63,665 nt of DNA from an uncultured bacterium (lineage in GTDB: Bacteria > Spirochaetota > UBA4802 > JAGODF01). Below, piece by piece: positions 8,082-18,602 of the stretch. The DNA lies in the NCBI GenBank assembly GCA_937921485.1, contig CAKZSV010000025.1:1-63665 (forward strand), read 5' to 3'. Below the pieces are notes generated by a model. It had not been told where the DNA came from. It ran no database searches and worked only from the letters and a program-made list of their open reading frames with translations. Position 1 is the first letter of the stretch. Each line of letters starts with the position of its first letter. A program made the translations under genes and the position numbers.

Positions 8082-9551
8082 GTGAAACCCGGATTGCGCT
8101 ATAGTCTATTTGCACTCGTGTGTTCGTGTGCGATAGTATCGACAAAAATATCGCATTCCGCGCATCCCCCGGCGTTCAATGAAAGCGCAGAGGAACATGC
8201 TTCCGGATACGCGGTCGATTTAGAGCGCGCGCTGTCAATCGCCATCATTAACAATTTTGAACTGAAGGCCATTAAGGCGCAAAAGAAAATTAATGACCTT
8301 GCCGTGCGCGAAAGCTGGCGCGATTTTTTTCCCGCCCTCACGCTTTCGTATTTTCAAACCGAGGAGGTGCGCGAGCGCGCGCCGGATTCCCGCCAGCACA
8401 AACTCGGCATCGATTCCACCGTCACCATCTACGACGGCGGGAAGCGTAAACTGGCTTACGATGCCGCGCGGCTCAAATCCATCCTTGCGGCGAACGAGTA
8501 CCGCGTGGCGCTGAACAACTTCATAGCCAGCATCATCAGGGCGTATCTGGGAGTGCTGCAGTCGCGCGAGACCATTGCCATCCACGAGCTCACGCTTTCG
8601 CAGGGGCAAATGCAGCTTTCCTTCATCCAGAAGGAGCTTGCGCTGGGCGATGCCACCAAACTCGACGCGCTGGCGATTGAAGCAAAAGTAAAAGAGATGG
8701 AACTGAATCTTGAAAAAGCGAAGGATGAATACACCCAGCGTTTGAACCAATTCAAGCTGCTGCTTAAAATCGAACGCACTGCGCCGCTTGCCGTGGAAGG
8801 AAATATCGAGAAGGATTTTGTCTTTTTTTTGCCTGATGACCGCATCGACGAAGAGCTTCTCATATCGCTGGCGCTCAAAAACCGCAAGGAAATTGAAAGC
8901 GCCGATGCCGAGTACAAGCTTGCGATGACAAATCTTCGCATGAGCGAAAATTATTATCTTCCGAAATTATCGCTCGGGCTGAATTATAATCTCACCGACG
9001 ATGCATTCTTTCCGCGCGAAAAGGGATGGGGTGTGAGCGTTCAGGTTTCTTCCGCGCTCTTCGGAAATTCCGGTTCGCTGAATTCAGGACTGAGCGAAAG
9101 CGGAAACGGCAACAGCAGGGCCATATCCAATACCGCCTCCGCGAACGTGCTCGATTCCATCTCGTATAAACGCGCGATTCTTGAAAGCACCGTGCAGTTC
9201 AAAACCGCCGCCGAAAAGAAAAAACAGGTGCGGAGGGAAATCGCGCTTGAGGTTGTCTCGCTCGTTTCGACGCTCAAAAACTCCTGGAAGATGATGGATA
9301 TTGCGAAAAAGCAGCTCGAGCTTTACGATTCCTTTCTCCACATCGAGCGCCTGAAGGCAAACATGGGTGAATCGCGCCGCTACGATCTGGTGAAAAAGGA
9401 AATCGAGCGCGGCGAAGCTGCCGTGGCGCATCTTTCCTCGCTGGTGAATTATCTCACCGCATCATTTTCTCTGGAACTTGCCGCCGGTGTGGATATTGGA
9501 TTTTTCAAGCTTTCAACGCACAAAAAGGCAAAGGAGGATTCGCATGAATAG
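8082..9551 (+). CDS. TolC-family outer-membrane efflux protein
   Basis: 489 residues with a GTG start after GAGGTG. An N-terminal signal peptide is followed by the two long alternating helix/strand halves of the OEP family: VDLERALSIAIINNFELKAIKAQKKI opens repeat 1, YDGGKRKLAYDAARL lies in the barrel/helix transition, and RIDEELLISLALKNRKEIESADAEYKLA opens repeat 2 around residue 260. Length fits TolC proteins. It would form the outer-membrane channel of the tripartite pump built with the fusion protein and RND permeases encoded directly downstream. It overlaps the fusion-protein start by eight bases. Confidence 0.9.
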   Translation: MKPGLRYSLFALVCSCAIVSTKISHSAHPPAFNESAEEHASGYAVDLERALSIAIINNFELKAIKAQKKINDLAVRESWRDFFPALTLSYFQTEEVRERAPDSRQHKLGIDSTVTIYDGGKRKLAYDAARLKSILAANEYRVALNNFIASIIRAYLGVLQSRETIAIHELTLSQGQMQLSFIQKELALGDATKLDALAIEAKVKEMELNLEKAKDEYTQRLNQFKLLLKIERTAPLAVEGNIEKDFVFFLPDDRIDEELLISLALKNRKEIESADAEYKLAMTNLRMSENYYLPKLSLGLNYNLTDDAFFPREKGWGVSVQVSSALFGNSGSLNSGLSESGNGNSRAISNTASANVLDSISYKRAILESTVQFKTAAEKKKQVRREIALEVVSLVSTLKNSWKMMDIAKKQLELYDSFLHIERLKANMGESRRYDLVKKEIERGEAAVAHLSSLVNYLTASFSLELAAGVDIGFFKLSTHKKAKEDSHE

Positions 9552-10980
9552 CATTATAACCCGAAAAACATCTTCACCGATGCACACGCTTATTGGTTTT
9601 TTAAGAAGAGACAAAAAAAATAAAATTATTGGGGCACTGCTTTTGTGTATTTTTCTGCTCGCGATGTATCGGGTGGTGCATATTATCATCGCACATGTTT
9701 CATCTGCATCATCGCCTCACTCGCAAAGCGCACATGCCGCGCCTGAATATCTCAAAATTGAGCCGCAGGAAGCCGTTTGTTCCATTGATGCGCTCGGCCA
9801 GATTGTGTACTACGAGAAGGTCAATATCTCCTCAAAAGTGCAGGGCCGCCTCGAGAAGCTCTACATCCGCGAGGGCTCGCGCGTTGCAAAGGGTCAGCTC
9901 ATTGCCGAAATCGAGCGGCTTTCGCTTGAGCTTACTCTGAAGGAACAGGAGTCGGAACTCGATATTGCCGTTAAGTCGCATGACCTTGCAAAGGCAAAGT
10001 ATGAAAATGCGCTCAAGGCAATCGAAATCAAACTCGCGCAGATCCGCAAAGCGCGCGCCGAGGTGTACGATAAAAAAATCATCTACGAAAACATGACCCG
10101 CACGCTCAACAACAAGGCCGAGCTTTTCAAAGTCGGCGGCATCAGCGAAAGCGAATATGAAGCCGTGAAGGCCCAGCACACCACGCATCATACCCGCTAT
10201 CTTCACGCGAAAGCCGACCTTGAAATTCAGGAAGTGGGCTTCCGCGATTCGGATATCACTGCTGCGGGGCTGGCGCTTCCAAAATCCGACGACGCGAAGC
10301 TTGCGCTTTTCAGAGCCATCAACACGAAGATGGAAAAGGCAGAGGTCGATGCCGCGCTTTCAAAGATCAATCAGGTGAAACAGGTCATTGCGTCCACAAA
10401 AAAACTCATCGAAGAAACCTACATCCGCGCTCCTCTTACGGGCATTGCTGCCGTCAAGAACATGGAAGTGGGCGAGATAGTGAAAAGCGATTCCATCATC
10501 GCCACGGTGATGGATATCTCGAAGGTCTTTATATCGCTCAACATCGGCGAAACGGAAGCGAAGCTTTTGCATGAGGGTCAGGAAGTTACTTTCACGGCTG
10601 ATGCCTTCGGCGATGAAGTCTTCCGCGGCAAAATCGCGCGCATCACGCCGGTGCTCGATTCAAAAACAAGAACTTTCGAAATTAAAGCGCTTTTGGCAAA
10701 TCCCGGCATGAAGCTTCTGCCGGGCATGTTCGCGCGCGCGAAGATCATCATCGAAAAAAAGGCCGATGCCATACTCATTCCTCCTGAAGCCATCATCGCA
10801 AAAAAAGGCGATGAAGGCGAGATTCTCATAGCAAAGAAGAACATCCACCTGCGGCAAAAAATTACAACAGGCAAGGAATTCGGCGGAAAGATCGAAGTGC
10901 TGAAAGGCCTATCGGCGGGCGATACGATTGTCGCGAAAAATCCGCAGGCTCTTTTAGCTGAAGCGCTTTCCGAAAAATGA
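9544..10980 (+). CDS. RND membrane fusion protein (HlyD/AcrA family)
   Basis: 478 residues from the ATG at 9544 (AAGGAGG nearby). A cytoplasmic N-terminus precedes one membrane segment (IIGALLLCIFLLAMYRVVHIII), so it is inner-membrane anchored rather than lipidated. Then come a lipoyl half-motif (NISSKVQGRLEKLYIREGSRVAKGQLIAEIE), a coiled-coil hairpin (about residues 130-290), the second lipoyl half (IRAPLTGIAAVKNMEVGEIVKSDSIIATV) and beta-barrel regions. This periplasmic adaptor joins the RND pump to TolC. It ends seven bases before the RND1 start. Confidence 0.9.
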   Translation: MNSIITRKTSSPMHTLIGFLRRDKKNKIIGALLLCIFLLAMYRVVHIIIAHVSSASSPHSQSAHAAPEYLKIEPQEAVCSIDALGQIVYYEKVNISSKVQGRLEKLYIREGSRVAKGQLIAEIERLSLELTLKEQESELDIAVKSHDLAKAKYENALKAIEIKLAQIRKARAEVYDKKIIYENMTRTLNNKAELFKVGGISESEYEAVKAQHTTHHTRYLHAKADLEIQEVGFRDSDITAAGLALPKSDDAKLALFRAINTKMEKAEVDAALSKINQVKQVIASTKKLIEETYIRAPLTGIAAVKNMEVGEIVKSDSIIATVMDISKVFISLNIGETEAKLLHEGQEVTFTADAFGDEVFRGKIARITPVLDSKTRTFEIKALLANPGMKLLPGMFARAKIIIEKKADAILIPPEAIIAKKGDEGEILIAKKNIHLRQKITTGKEFGGKIEVLKGLSAGDTIVAKNPQALLAEALSEK

Positions 10981-10987
10981 GGTGAGA

Positions 10988-13900
10988 ATGATTCGCTGGT
11001 GCATCGAACGAAAAGTGGCGACATCGATGATTTTTTCAGGCGCATGCCTTTTGGGCGCAATCGCCCTTTTCCGCCTGCCCGTGCAACTGCTTCCGAACAT
11101 CGAATTCCCCACGCTCACCATCATCACTCCCTACCCCAACGCCGCGCCCGCGGAGGTGGAGAAGCTTGTGACGCGCCGCATCGAGGAAGCTGCCGGTTCC
11201 GTGACTGGCGTGCGGGAAATCCGTTCCGAATCCATCGAAGGCTTAAGCCTTGTGACGGCGCGCTTCTCCTGGGGCACGTCGATGGACTTCGCGCTCATCG
11301 AAACCAAGGAGAAAGCGGATATGATGAAGGGGGCACTTCCCGAGGAAGCTGAAAAATCCATCGTGGTAAAATACGATCCCGAAAGCGAACCCTTCATGAT
11401 ATTTGCGGTAAAACCGAAGGGGAGCGATTTTAAAAAACTCCGGCGTACAATCGAACGCGAAATTATCCCTGTTCTTGAGCGCACAGACGGCGTTGCGATG
11501 GTGGAAGCGTACGGCGGCTTTCGAAGGCAGATAAATGTGGATGCAGACGCACACGCGATGGCGGCTCGGGGCGTTTCGTTCGATGACATCATCCGCGCAA
11601 TTTCATCGGCCAACTACAATTTTCCCGCCGGAAGCATCGAGTTCGAAAACAAAGAATACGAAGTGCGCACGGTGGGCGAGTTCAAAAGCCCCTTCGACAT
11701 CAATGCAGTGGTGGTGGCACACAATGAGGCAGGCGTTCCCGTCTATCTTTCGCAGGTTGCCCGCGTGGAGGACGGCTGGAAAGAGCAAAAAAGCATCATC
11801 CGCTTCGACGGCAATGACGCCGTGGGGCTTTTCTTCACTCGCGAAGGCGGCAAAAACGCCATCGATACATCCCGCGCCGCGAGGTATAAAATCGAAGCGC
11901 TTTCAAATAAATATAAAAATGAAATGTCTTTTTTTGAAGTGTTCAATCAGGCCGATTTCATCGCGGATTCCGTATCAAATGTTCGCAATGCCGGCATCAT
12001 CGGCGCGCTTTTCACCATGATCGTGCTCATGCTTTTTCTCCCCGACAGGCGGGCGGCATTCATCGTTGCAAGTTCAATTCCTATTTCGGTTCTGTCAACC
12101 TTTGCGATGATGTACGCGAAGGGGATGAGCGTAAACGCGATGTCGCTTGGAGGTCTGGCGCTTGGGATTGGAATGACGGTCGATTCAGCCATTGTGGTCA
12201 TCGAATCCATCGCGCATGCGCGCGCAACATATCGAAAAAGCCGCAAAAGCGATATCGATCGCATCGTCGAGGCAGTCGAAGAAGTGAAAACCTCCGTGAT
12301 TGCATCAATTCTCACCACGCTGGTGGTGTTTCTTCCTATCGTCTTTCTCTCCGGCATCGCGGGCGCGCTCTTCGGAGAACTTGCCCTGACAATTTCTTTT
12401 TCGCTTTTCTCAACGCTTGCTTCCTCGCTCTTCCTGGTTCCCATGCTGTCATCGCTTCAAACTGGTAAGAGCCGATTGGAAGAATCGTTTATTTCACGAT
12501 TGCACATGCGCGCGTATTCACGCACCGAAAAAATTCTCGAGTTCATCACCTCACTTTACGAGTCGCTTCTTGCAAAGGCGATGCAGGATAGAAAAAAGCT
12601 TATCGCATGGGGATGTATCATCGCAATCGTGGGTCTTGCGTTCACAATGCTCCTTGATCGCGAGCTTCTGCCGAAGGTGGATAACGGTGAGTTTGCCATC
12701 GACATTCAGGCTCCGCGCGGCACGCCCCTTGAAGAAACGCTGAAGCTCACGAAATCGGTCGAAGAGGCCGCGCGCAAAAACCGCTACGTGGCACATATCC
12801 TCTCGAAAACGGGCTGCGACAACGAGGATTCCATCACCGAACGCTTATCGGGCAAAATGCGCGATTATGCGACGCTTCGAGTTGTGCTAACACATTCATT
12901 CCGACCTCATATCGCCTCGGTCATGGAAGATATTCGAAGGCGTGTCGGCGATAAAACCGCCGCGCGGATCGATTTTCGCCTCAAAGAAGATATCGTGCAG
13001 TCGGTGCTGAGTTCAAAAGGCGCTTCGCTAACTATTGAAATTTCCGGGCGCGATCTTGAGGAATTGAAAAAAGCCGGCAACGCGCTCAAAGCGCATCTGC
13101 AACAATTGCCCGGCATTGCTTCCGCCTCCGCAAGCCTCGATGACGGCAATCCCGAAATCAGACTTTCAGTGGATAGAACAAGAAGTTTCGCGCACGGCCT
13201 TTCCATCGCGGAGGCGGCATCAGCGCTTCGAAGCGCCGTTGCGGGTGAGGTGGCTACCTCATTTCGCGAGGGCGATGATGAAACCGACGTACGCGTGCGC
13301 CTGCGCGAAGATATGCGCAACGACATGCGCAACCTTTCCTCACTCTTTGTGAAATCAACTCAGGGAACGATGCTGGAGCTCGGGAAATTTGCGGACTTTC
13401 ATACCTCCTCGGGGCCGTCGCGCATCACGAGAGTCAATCAAAGCAGAGTCAACATCATCACCGCGGACGGACGCCACTTTATGTCCGATATACAGCGTGC
13501 GATTGATGAGGTCGTGAGTTCCGCAAAAGTCGAAGCGCGAGTGGCCGGTGAATACACTGAAATTATCGCAGCGCTTCCGGAAATGCTTTTCGCGCTTACC
13601 CTCGCCGTGGTGCTTGTGTACATGGTGCTCGCCTCACAGTTTGCATCATTCACCCTGCCGATGATGGTCATGGGCTCAATTCCTCTCACGCTCATCGGTT
13701 GCTCGGGCGCGCTTTTTCTTGCGGGTAAAAGCCTGAACATCAACTCGCTCATCGGCATGATTTTACTTGCGGGCACCGTGGTGAACAATGCCATCGTTCT
13801 GGTCGATTACATTTCCCGGCAGACTCGAGGGGGAACTGATGTCTTTGCAGCGGTTACTTCATCTATCAAGCGGCGCATCCGCCCCATCATGATGACCACG

Positions 13901-14071
13901 CTCACCACGGTGCTTGGAATGCTGCCGCTTGCTCTGGGCGTGGGATCAGGTGCGGAAATCCAGCAGCCGCTTGCTATTGCCGTCATCGGCGGACTTCTCT
14001 GCTCCACGGTGCTCACGCTCATCTTTATCCCCGCGCTTTATTTCCACACGCAAAAGGGAGCGCGCGCATGA
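10988..14071 (+). CDS. RND efflux permease 1 (AcrB/HAE-like)
   Basis: 1027 residues. The ATG at 10988 uses GAGGTGA that overlaps the preceding stop; a GTG six bases earlier is less likely. Topology is the standard twelve-helix RND plan with two large periplasmic loops after TM1 and TM7. Family signatures are PNIEFPTLTIITPYPNAAP near the N-terminus and the TM4 proton-relay segment GIGMTVDSAIVVIES, with one Asp where multidrug pumps usually have Asp-Asp. The C-terminal half repeats the pattern (LIGMILLAGTVVNNAIVLVDY). It is a proton-driven exporter; the substrate cannot be told. It overlaps the second permease by four bases. Confidence 0.93.
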   Translation: MIRWCIERKVATSMIFSGACLLGAIALFRLPVQLLPNIEFPTLTIITPYPNAAPAEVEKLVTRRIEEAAGSVTGVREIRSESIEGLSLVTARFSWGTSMDFALIETKEKADMMKGALPEEAEKSIVVKYDPESEPFMIFAVKPKGSDFKKLRRTIEREIIPVLERTDGVAMVEAYGGFRRQINVDADAHAMAARGVSFDDIIRAISSANYNFPAGSIEFENKEYEVRTVGEFKSPFDINAVVVAHNEAGVPVYLSQVARVEDGWKEQKSIIRFDGNDAVGLFFTREGGKNAIDTSRAARYKIEALSNKYKNEMSFFEVFNQADFIADSVSNVRNAGIIGALFTMIVLMLFLPDRRAAFIVASSIPISVLSTFAMMYAKGMSVNAMSLGGLALGIGMTVDSAIVVIESIAHARATYRKSRKSDIDRIVEAVEEVKTSVIASILTTLVVFLPIVFLSGIAGALFGELALTISFSLFSTLASSLFLVPMLSSLQTGKSRLEESFISRLHMRAYSRTEKILEFITSLYESLLAKAMQDRKKLIAWGCIIAIVGLAFTMLLDRELLPKVDNGEFAIDIQAPRGTPLEETLKLTKSVEEAARKNRYVAHILSKTGCDNEDSITERLSGKMRDYATLRVVLTHSFRPHIASVMEDIRRRVGDKTAARIDFRLKEDIVQSVLSSKGASLTIEISGRDLEELKKAGNALKAHLQQLPGIASASASLDDGNPEIRLSVDRTRSFAHGLSIAEAASALRSAVAGEVATSFREGDDETDVRVRLREDMRNDMRNLSSLFVKSTQGTMLELGKFADFHTSSGPSRITRVNQSRVNIITADGRHFMSDIQRAIDEVVSSAKVEARVAGEYTEIIAALPEMLFALTLAVVLVYMVLASQFASFTLPMMVMGSIPLTLIGCSGALFLAGKSLNINSLIGMILLAGTVVNNAIVLVDYISRQTRGGTDVFAAVTSSIKRRIRPIMMTTLTTVLGMLPLALGVGSGAEIQQPLAIAVIGGLLCSTVLTLIFIPALYFHTQKGARA

Positions 14072-17000
14072 AGTATTTTCTGCACAATCCCATCGCCGCG
14101 CTTATGGTGGCACTCGGAATTATCCTCATCGGGATTGTGTCGCTTGCGAAGCTCCCGGTAGGCCTCATGCCGCGGGTGGAATATCCAGCGCTTTCGGTCA
14201 TCGTCGAGTATCCGGGCATATCGCCGGAAAAAATCGAGCACATCATCACCCGCCCGGTGGAGCGCATCATCCGCACCGTTCCTGGAATCGAGACACTTGA
14301 ATCATCTTCCGAAGAAGGAAAATCGCGCGTCATCATCACCCTTCATCCGGATATCAATGTGAAAATCGCCGCGCTGAAAGTTCGGGAAAAAATCGCACTC
14401 ATCCGCGACTCCTTTCCCCGCGCGGTGCAGGAACCCGTGGTGCTGCGCCACGACCCTTCAGAACGCCCCGCGCTCATCGCCGCGGTAAAAAAAATTCCCG
14501 ATTCTTGCGCAACACCCACCGCCATCCGGGAATATGCCGAGTACATCATCAAACCGCGCCTGCAGCGCATCGACGGTGTTTCCGAAATCTACATCGCGGG
14601 AGGACTGCAGAAAGAAATTCATGTGACGATTGACGGCGGGAAGTTTTTCTCGCGCAATTTAGATTTTAGCGAAATCGTCCGCGCGCTTCAGAGGGAAAAT
14701 GTTTCCATTCCCGCCGGCAACATTTTTTTCGATGGGAAGGAATGGCGGCTTCGCGTGAACGAACGCTTTAGAAAAGTTGAAGACATTGCGCAGGTGGTGC
14801 TCCGCTCGTTCGATGGAACGAAACTGCTGTTTTTGCGCGACATCGCCCGCGTGGAGGAATCATCGCGCGAAGCCGACTCCATCGCGCGGCACAACGGCCA
14901 GGAGCGGGTGCTTGTATACCTGCACAAAGCATCCGATGCCAACACACTTGCCGTCATTTCGGAGGCGCGGGATATTCTTGCATCATTTTCAGATTGCGAC
15001 ATCGAAATTATCTATAACCAGGCCGACTATATACGAGCGGCGCTGTCGAACGCCGTCTTTTCGGGATTATGGGGATTTCTCATTGTGGTGTGCGTCATCG
15101 CATTTTTGTATCGCGACGCGCTGAAAGCATGTGCCATCGCGCTTTCTATTCCCCTTTCTATCACCGCGGTATTTGCGTGCATGTACTTTGCCAACTTTGA
15201 AATCAACATCGTAAGCCTTGCGGGACTTGCGCTCTCGGCGGGAATGGTGGTGGACGCAGGCATTCTGGTGATGGAAAAAATATCGGGCGATTTAACCATG
15301 GAAGAAATTTTTTCTTCGGTGGGAAGCGTCCGCCTTGCTGCGGCGGCATCGGCGGTTACCACCGCAGCAGTGTTTCTGCCGCTTTTATTCGCCGATGAAA
15401 TCACACGCCGCACCTATGAAGGAATCGCATTCACCGTCACCATCTCGTGCGTTGTTTCCCTCTTTGTGGCAACATCGCTTCTGCCTTCACTTTACCTCCG
15501 GGCACAGAAGCACTTTGCCAGCACGCCGCTACGCCTCCGCATTCCGCACACGCTCGATGCATGTCTGCACCGCACACAAAACTGGTATGCATCAGCGCTT
15601 TCGGCTGTGTTATTATTCAGAAAACGATTTTTCGTTGCTGCGGGAGTCTTTGCTGCGATATCACTTCTCTGTTTTTTCGGCATCCGTAAAGAATTCATCG
15701 ACCCCTTCGGAAGCGAAGAGGTGTATCTCTTCTGCGAGCTTCCCACCGGCACACCGCTGCGCATTGCCGATGAAGCCACCCGGCAGGTGGAAGCGCGCAT
15801 CAAAGAATTGCATCTTGCGGAGAAGATTTCTTCCAGGTCCGAAAAATGGCGCGGCAGTATTGCGCTCACCCTAAAAAAATCTTTTTTTTCAGGAACACGC
15901 AATGAAACAAAAAAGCGCATCGCGCACGAGGCACAGGGTGCACTTGCGGCATTCGGGGGATTTGCCTACTTAGTCGAGGCGGCTGAATCGGCAGCGCGCG
16001 AGCTTGACATCATCTTCACCGGTAAAGACGATACCGGGCTCAGACAGCTTGCGCGAGATGCCGCAAAAGAGGTGGGAAAGGTTGCGGGCATTGAGGAATG
16101 CGTGCTTCGATTTCGCGACGGCAAGCCTTCATATCGGATTATCATCGACAGGGAAAAAAGCGGCATTTTCGGTCAATCGCCTGAGCGTCTTTCACATTTC
16201 TTCCACGGCGCGCTTTTCGGGCCTGTGGCGCTTAAATATCACACCGGCGAGCGCGAAATCGATGTGCGGGTAAAATTCGACCGCACCCGCATCTTTCGCG
16301 TCGGCGATATCCTTTCCGGAAGACTTCCCGTCGGAGAAGGCCGTTACGCCCCGCTTTCAGAAATCGTCCATATTGAGGAAGGCACAGAACCCACACGGCT
16401 TACGCGTCACAATGCGCGCAGGGCCGTACGCATCACCGCGCGGCTGGGAAATATTTCCTTTGATGATGCAGCCGCGCGCATACGTGAAAAATTACGCGCG
16501 CTTCGCATGCCGGAAGATTATAACTGGGAATTCGACACGTCCTTTGAAAAATCCCGCGCGCAGCTTTTCACAATGGCGCTTCTGGTGATTGCCGCGCTCG
16601 TACTGGTGTATATGACCATGGCGGCCATTCTTGAATCTCTGCGCCTTCCGCTTCTCATCCTCGCAACGCTTCCTCCCGGCATCTGCGGCGTTTTCTTTGC
16701 CTTTTTTCTTTCCGGCACCACGCTGAATGCATCGGCATTCATGGGCATGATTGTCCTTTCCGGCATCGCCGTCAACAACGGCATCGTCATTGCCGCCGAA
16801 GTCGCTTTTTCGGTTCGCCGCGCAAAGCACGCTATTACTCCAGCGAAAATCGATGCGCTGGCGAAAAACGCTTCGCTCGAACATTTCCGGCCGCTTTTTG
16901 CCACCACGCTTACCACAATTGCCGGATTTCTTCCCGCGCTCTTCTCGTTCGGCGAAGGAAGTTCTCTCTGGCGCCCGCTCGCGCTGGCTGTGATAAGCGG

Positions 17001-17085
17001 CCTCGCAGTTTCTTCGCTTGCGGCGGGGTTTATTCTGCCTGCAAGTCTTCGATATGTTATCTCCCACACAAGGAGGTCTTTATGA
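14068..17085 (+). CDS. RND efflux permease 2
   Basis: 1005 residues, ATGA overlap with permease 1, GGGAG upstream. It shows the same RND architecture (PRVEYPALSVIVEYPGISPEKIE, TM4 GLALSAGMVVDAGILVMEK, C-terminal FMGMIVLSGIAVNNGIVIAAE) but is clearly divergent from its neighbour. The second half lacks the usual Asn-Asn-x-Ile-Val-Leu-Val-Asp form and ends in Ala-Ala-Glu. Adjacent unequal permeases suggest a hetero-oligomeric pump, as known for MdtB/MdtC, or two pumps sharing one fusion protein and TolC. The choice between these is inference. Confidence 0.92.
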   Translation: MKYFLHNPIAALMVALGIILIGIVSLAKLPVGLMPRVEYPALSVIVEYPGISPEKIEHIITRPVERIIRTVPGIETLESSSEEGKSRVIITLHPDINVKIAALKVREKIALIRDSFPRAVQEPVVLRHDPSERPALIAAVKKIPDSCATPTAIREYAEYIIKPRLQRIDGVSEIYIAGGLQKEIHVTIDGGKFFSRNLDFSEIVRALQRENVSIPAGNIFFDGKEWRLRVNERFRKVEDIAQVVLRSFDGTKLLFLRDIARVEESSREADSIARHNGQERVLVYLHKASDANTLAVISEARDILASFSDCDIEIIYNQADYIRAALSNAVFSGLWGFLIVVCVIAFLYRDALKACAIALSIPLSITAVFACMYFANFEINIVSLAGLALSAGMVVDAGILVMEKISGDLTMEEIFSSVGSVRLAAAASAVTTAAVFLPLLFADEITRRTYEGIAFTVTISCVVSLFVATSLLPSLYLRAQKHFASTPLRLRIPHTLDACLHRTQNWYASALSAVLLFRKRFFVAAGVFAAISLLCFFGIRKEFIDPFGSEEVYLFCELPTGTPLRIADEATRQVEARIKELHLAEKISSRSEKWRGSIALTLKKSFFSGTRNETKKRIAHEAQGALAAFGGFAYLVEAAESAARELDIIFTGKDDTGLRQLARDAAKEVGKVAGIEECVLRFRDGKPSYRIIIDREKSGIFGQSPERLSHFFHGALFGPVALKYHTGEREIDVRVKFDRTRIFRVGDILSGRLPVGEGRYAPLSEIVHIEEGTEPTRLTRHNARRAVRITARLGNISFDDAAARIREKLRALRMPEDYNWEFDTSFEKSRAQLFTMALLVIAALVLVYMTMAAILESLRLPLLILATLPPGICGVFFAFFLSGTTLNASAFMGMIVLSGIAVNNGIVIAAEVAFSVRRAKHAITPAKIDALAKNASLEHFRPLFATTLTTIAGFLPALFSFGEGSSLWRPLALAVISGLAVSSLAAGFILPASLRYVISHTRRSL

Positions 17086-18575
17086 AAAAAATCCTCTGCG
17101 CACTAAGTATTTTCTTCACCACCTGCGCGCAGTTTGAAGCGCTCGAAATCGTTTCAATCAGCCCCTCAAACGGAGAGTACGGCGTTGCATCCGATGCGGC
17201 GGTGCGGATTGAATTCAGCGCGGACGTGAACAGGGAAACGCTGGAGCGGAATTTCTCGCTCAAAGCGGATGGAAATCCCGTCGCGGGAACGCACGCCTGG
17301 GAATCGAATCGGGCGTATCGATTCGTACCGCACCGGCGCTTTGCAAACGGCGCGCGCTGTGTGATGGAACTTCCGCGTTCTATCGAAGACGCGCGGGGCA
17401 ATTCAATGGAAAAAGATGTTATTTCAGAATTTTATGTGGGAAGCGATCTCGTTTCCCCGCGCGTCATTTCCTCATCGCCTCCCTGCGCCGAAGGCGGCAT
17501 TATCGGTGTATCTGTGGATATATCGACAATCGAAATTCTCTTTTCGGAGCCGATGGACACTGCCGCAACTTCATCAGCCTTTTCCATCACGCCCGATGTC
17601 GCCGGCTACATCGTCTGGCACGATGATGCGACGCGTCTGGTTTACCGCCTCGTCGCAAAGCTCGAAGCAGGCAGGCAGTACCGCGCCACTGTTTCCAGCT
17701 CAGCGAAGGATGCATCCGGCAATCCGCTTGAAAAAAGTTTCACGCTGGTTTTCATTGCAGGCGAGGATTTCACTCATCCCGACGTGCGCGGCGGCTTTGA
17801 AAGCGGCACCATTCCCCCGCCCTATTTTGATGATGCAGCAATCAACCGCGGCGTAAGCAGGTTTTCTTCGATTTCCGTGGAATTTTCAGAAGCAATGAAC
17901 ACATCCTCGGTTGAAAGCGCATTTTCCCTCAAACCTGCAACTGAAGGCCGATTTTCCTGGTCGGCCGGAAACGCGGTGCTTACCTTTATTCCCCACAAAG
18001 CTTTTTCAATGGATACGGTTTACACGCTCAGCGTGGCATCGTACGCAAAAGATGCTGCCGGGCTTGCACTGCGCAATGGCTACACGGTATTATTCCGCAC
18101 CGATGCAGCCGATTCGCTTCCAATTTACGTTTCCCGCATCGAAGGAAGCTTCGATGCCGAATTGGAGCCGTTTACTGAACTTTACGGCGGCGGCGCACCT
18201 CCATGGCCTCTGCTCATAACCATGGGCGAATATCAGGCACCGCCGCGCGCGTTCAATCCACACGATTACACAATGAAAGTGTATTTTTCGAACGCCGCCG
18301 GACCGGTTGGTATCGACCTCTACTCGCTCGTCGAAAGCCTGCTTATTGAGCTACTCGATGGGGAAGGAAGTCCGTGCATCACCGACATCGTGCTCACCGA
18401 TGATGGAACCGCAGCGTTCATCACATTCGACGGGCTCATCAATATCAGAAATCCCGAAACACCCGCCCCGGCGCTGTACCGCTTCACGATTGCCGGAGGA
18501 ATTTCGGGAGTAAACGATGCTCATGGAAACACAATGAGGCAAAGCTTCGTCTGCGAGTTCAAAGATTCCAATTAG
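17082..18575 (+). CDS. Ig-like (Big_5) domain surface protein 1
   Basis: 497 residues, ATGA overlap with permease 2, AAGGAGG upstream. The signal sequence MKKILCALSIFFTTCAQ could be a relaxed spirochaetal lipobox (FFTTC). At least three tandem Big_5-type domains follow, each with the pattern x-F-S-E/A-x-(M/V)-(D/N) and a terminal KDASGN-like turn: VRIEFSADVNRETLERNFSL, EILFSEPMDTAATSSAFSI, SVEFSEAMNTSSVESAFSL. Big_5 domains are beta-sandwiches of secreted and surface proteins. Coupling to the exporter genes suggests that it is cargo or a periplasmic partner, or just co-expressed; the sequence does not decide. Confidence 0.8.
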   Translation: MKKILCALSIFFTTCAQFEALEIVSISPSNGEYGVASDAAVRIEFSADVNRETLERNFSLKADGNPVAGTHAWESNRAYRFVPHRRFANGARCVMELPRSIEDARGNSMEKDVISEFYVGSDLVSPRVISSSPPCAEGGIIGVSVDISTIEILFSEPMDTAATSSAFSITPDVAGYIVWHDDATRLVYRLVAKLEAGRQYRATVSSSAKDASGNPLEKSFTLVFIAGEDFTHPDVRGGFESGTIPPPYFDDAAINRGVSRFSSISVEFSEAMNTSSVESAFSLKPATEGRFSWSAGNAVLTFIPHKAFSMDTVYTLSVASYAKDAAGLALRNGYTVLFRTDAADSLPIYVSRIEGSFDAELEPFTELYGGGAPPWPLLITMGEYQAPPRAFNPHDYTMKVYFSNAAGPVGIDLYSLVESLLIELLDGEGSPCITDIVLTDDGTAAFITFDGLINIRNPETPAPALYRFTIAGGISGVNDAHGNTMRQSFVCEFKDSN

Positions 18576-18602
18576 CTATCATACATCAGAGGGAGGAAAA
18601 TT

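Noticed and set aside
17000..17100. Possible CRISPR or tandem repeat arrays anywhere in the window
   Set aside because: No regularly spaced repeats were seen; the frequent GCGCGC strings are codon usage. rRNA and tRNA genes were also looked for and not recognised.
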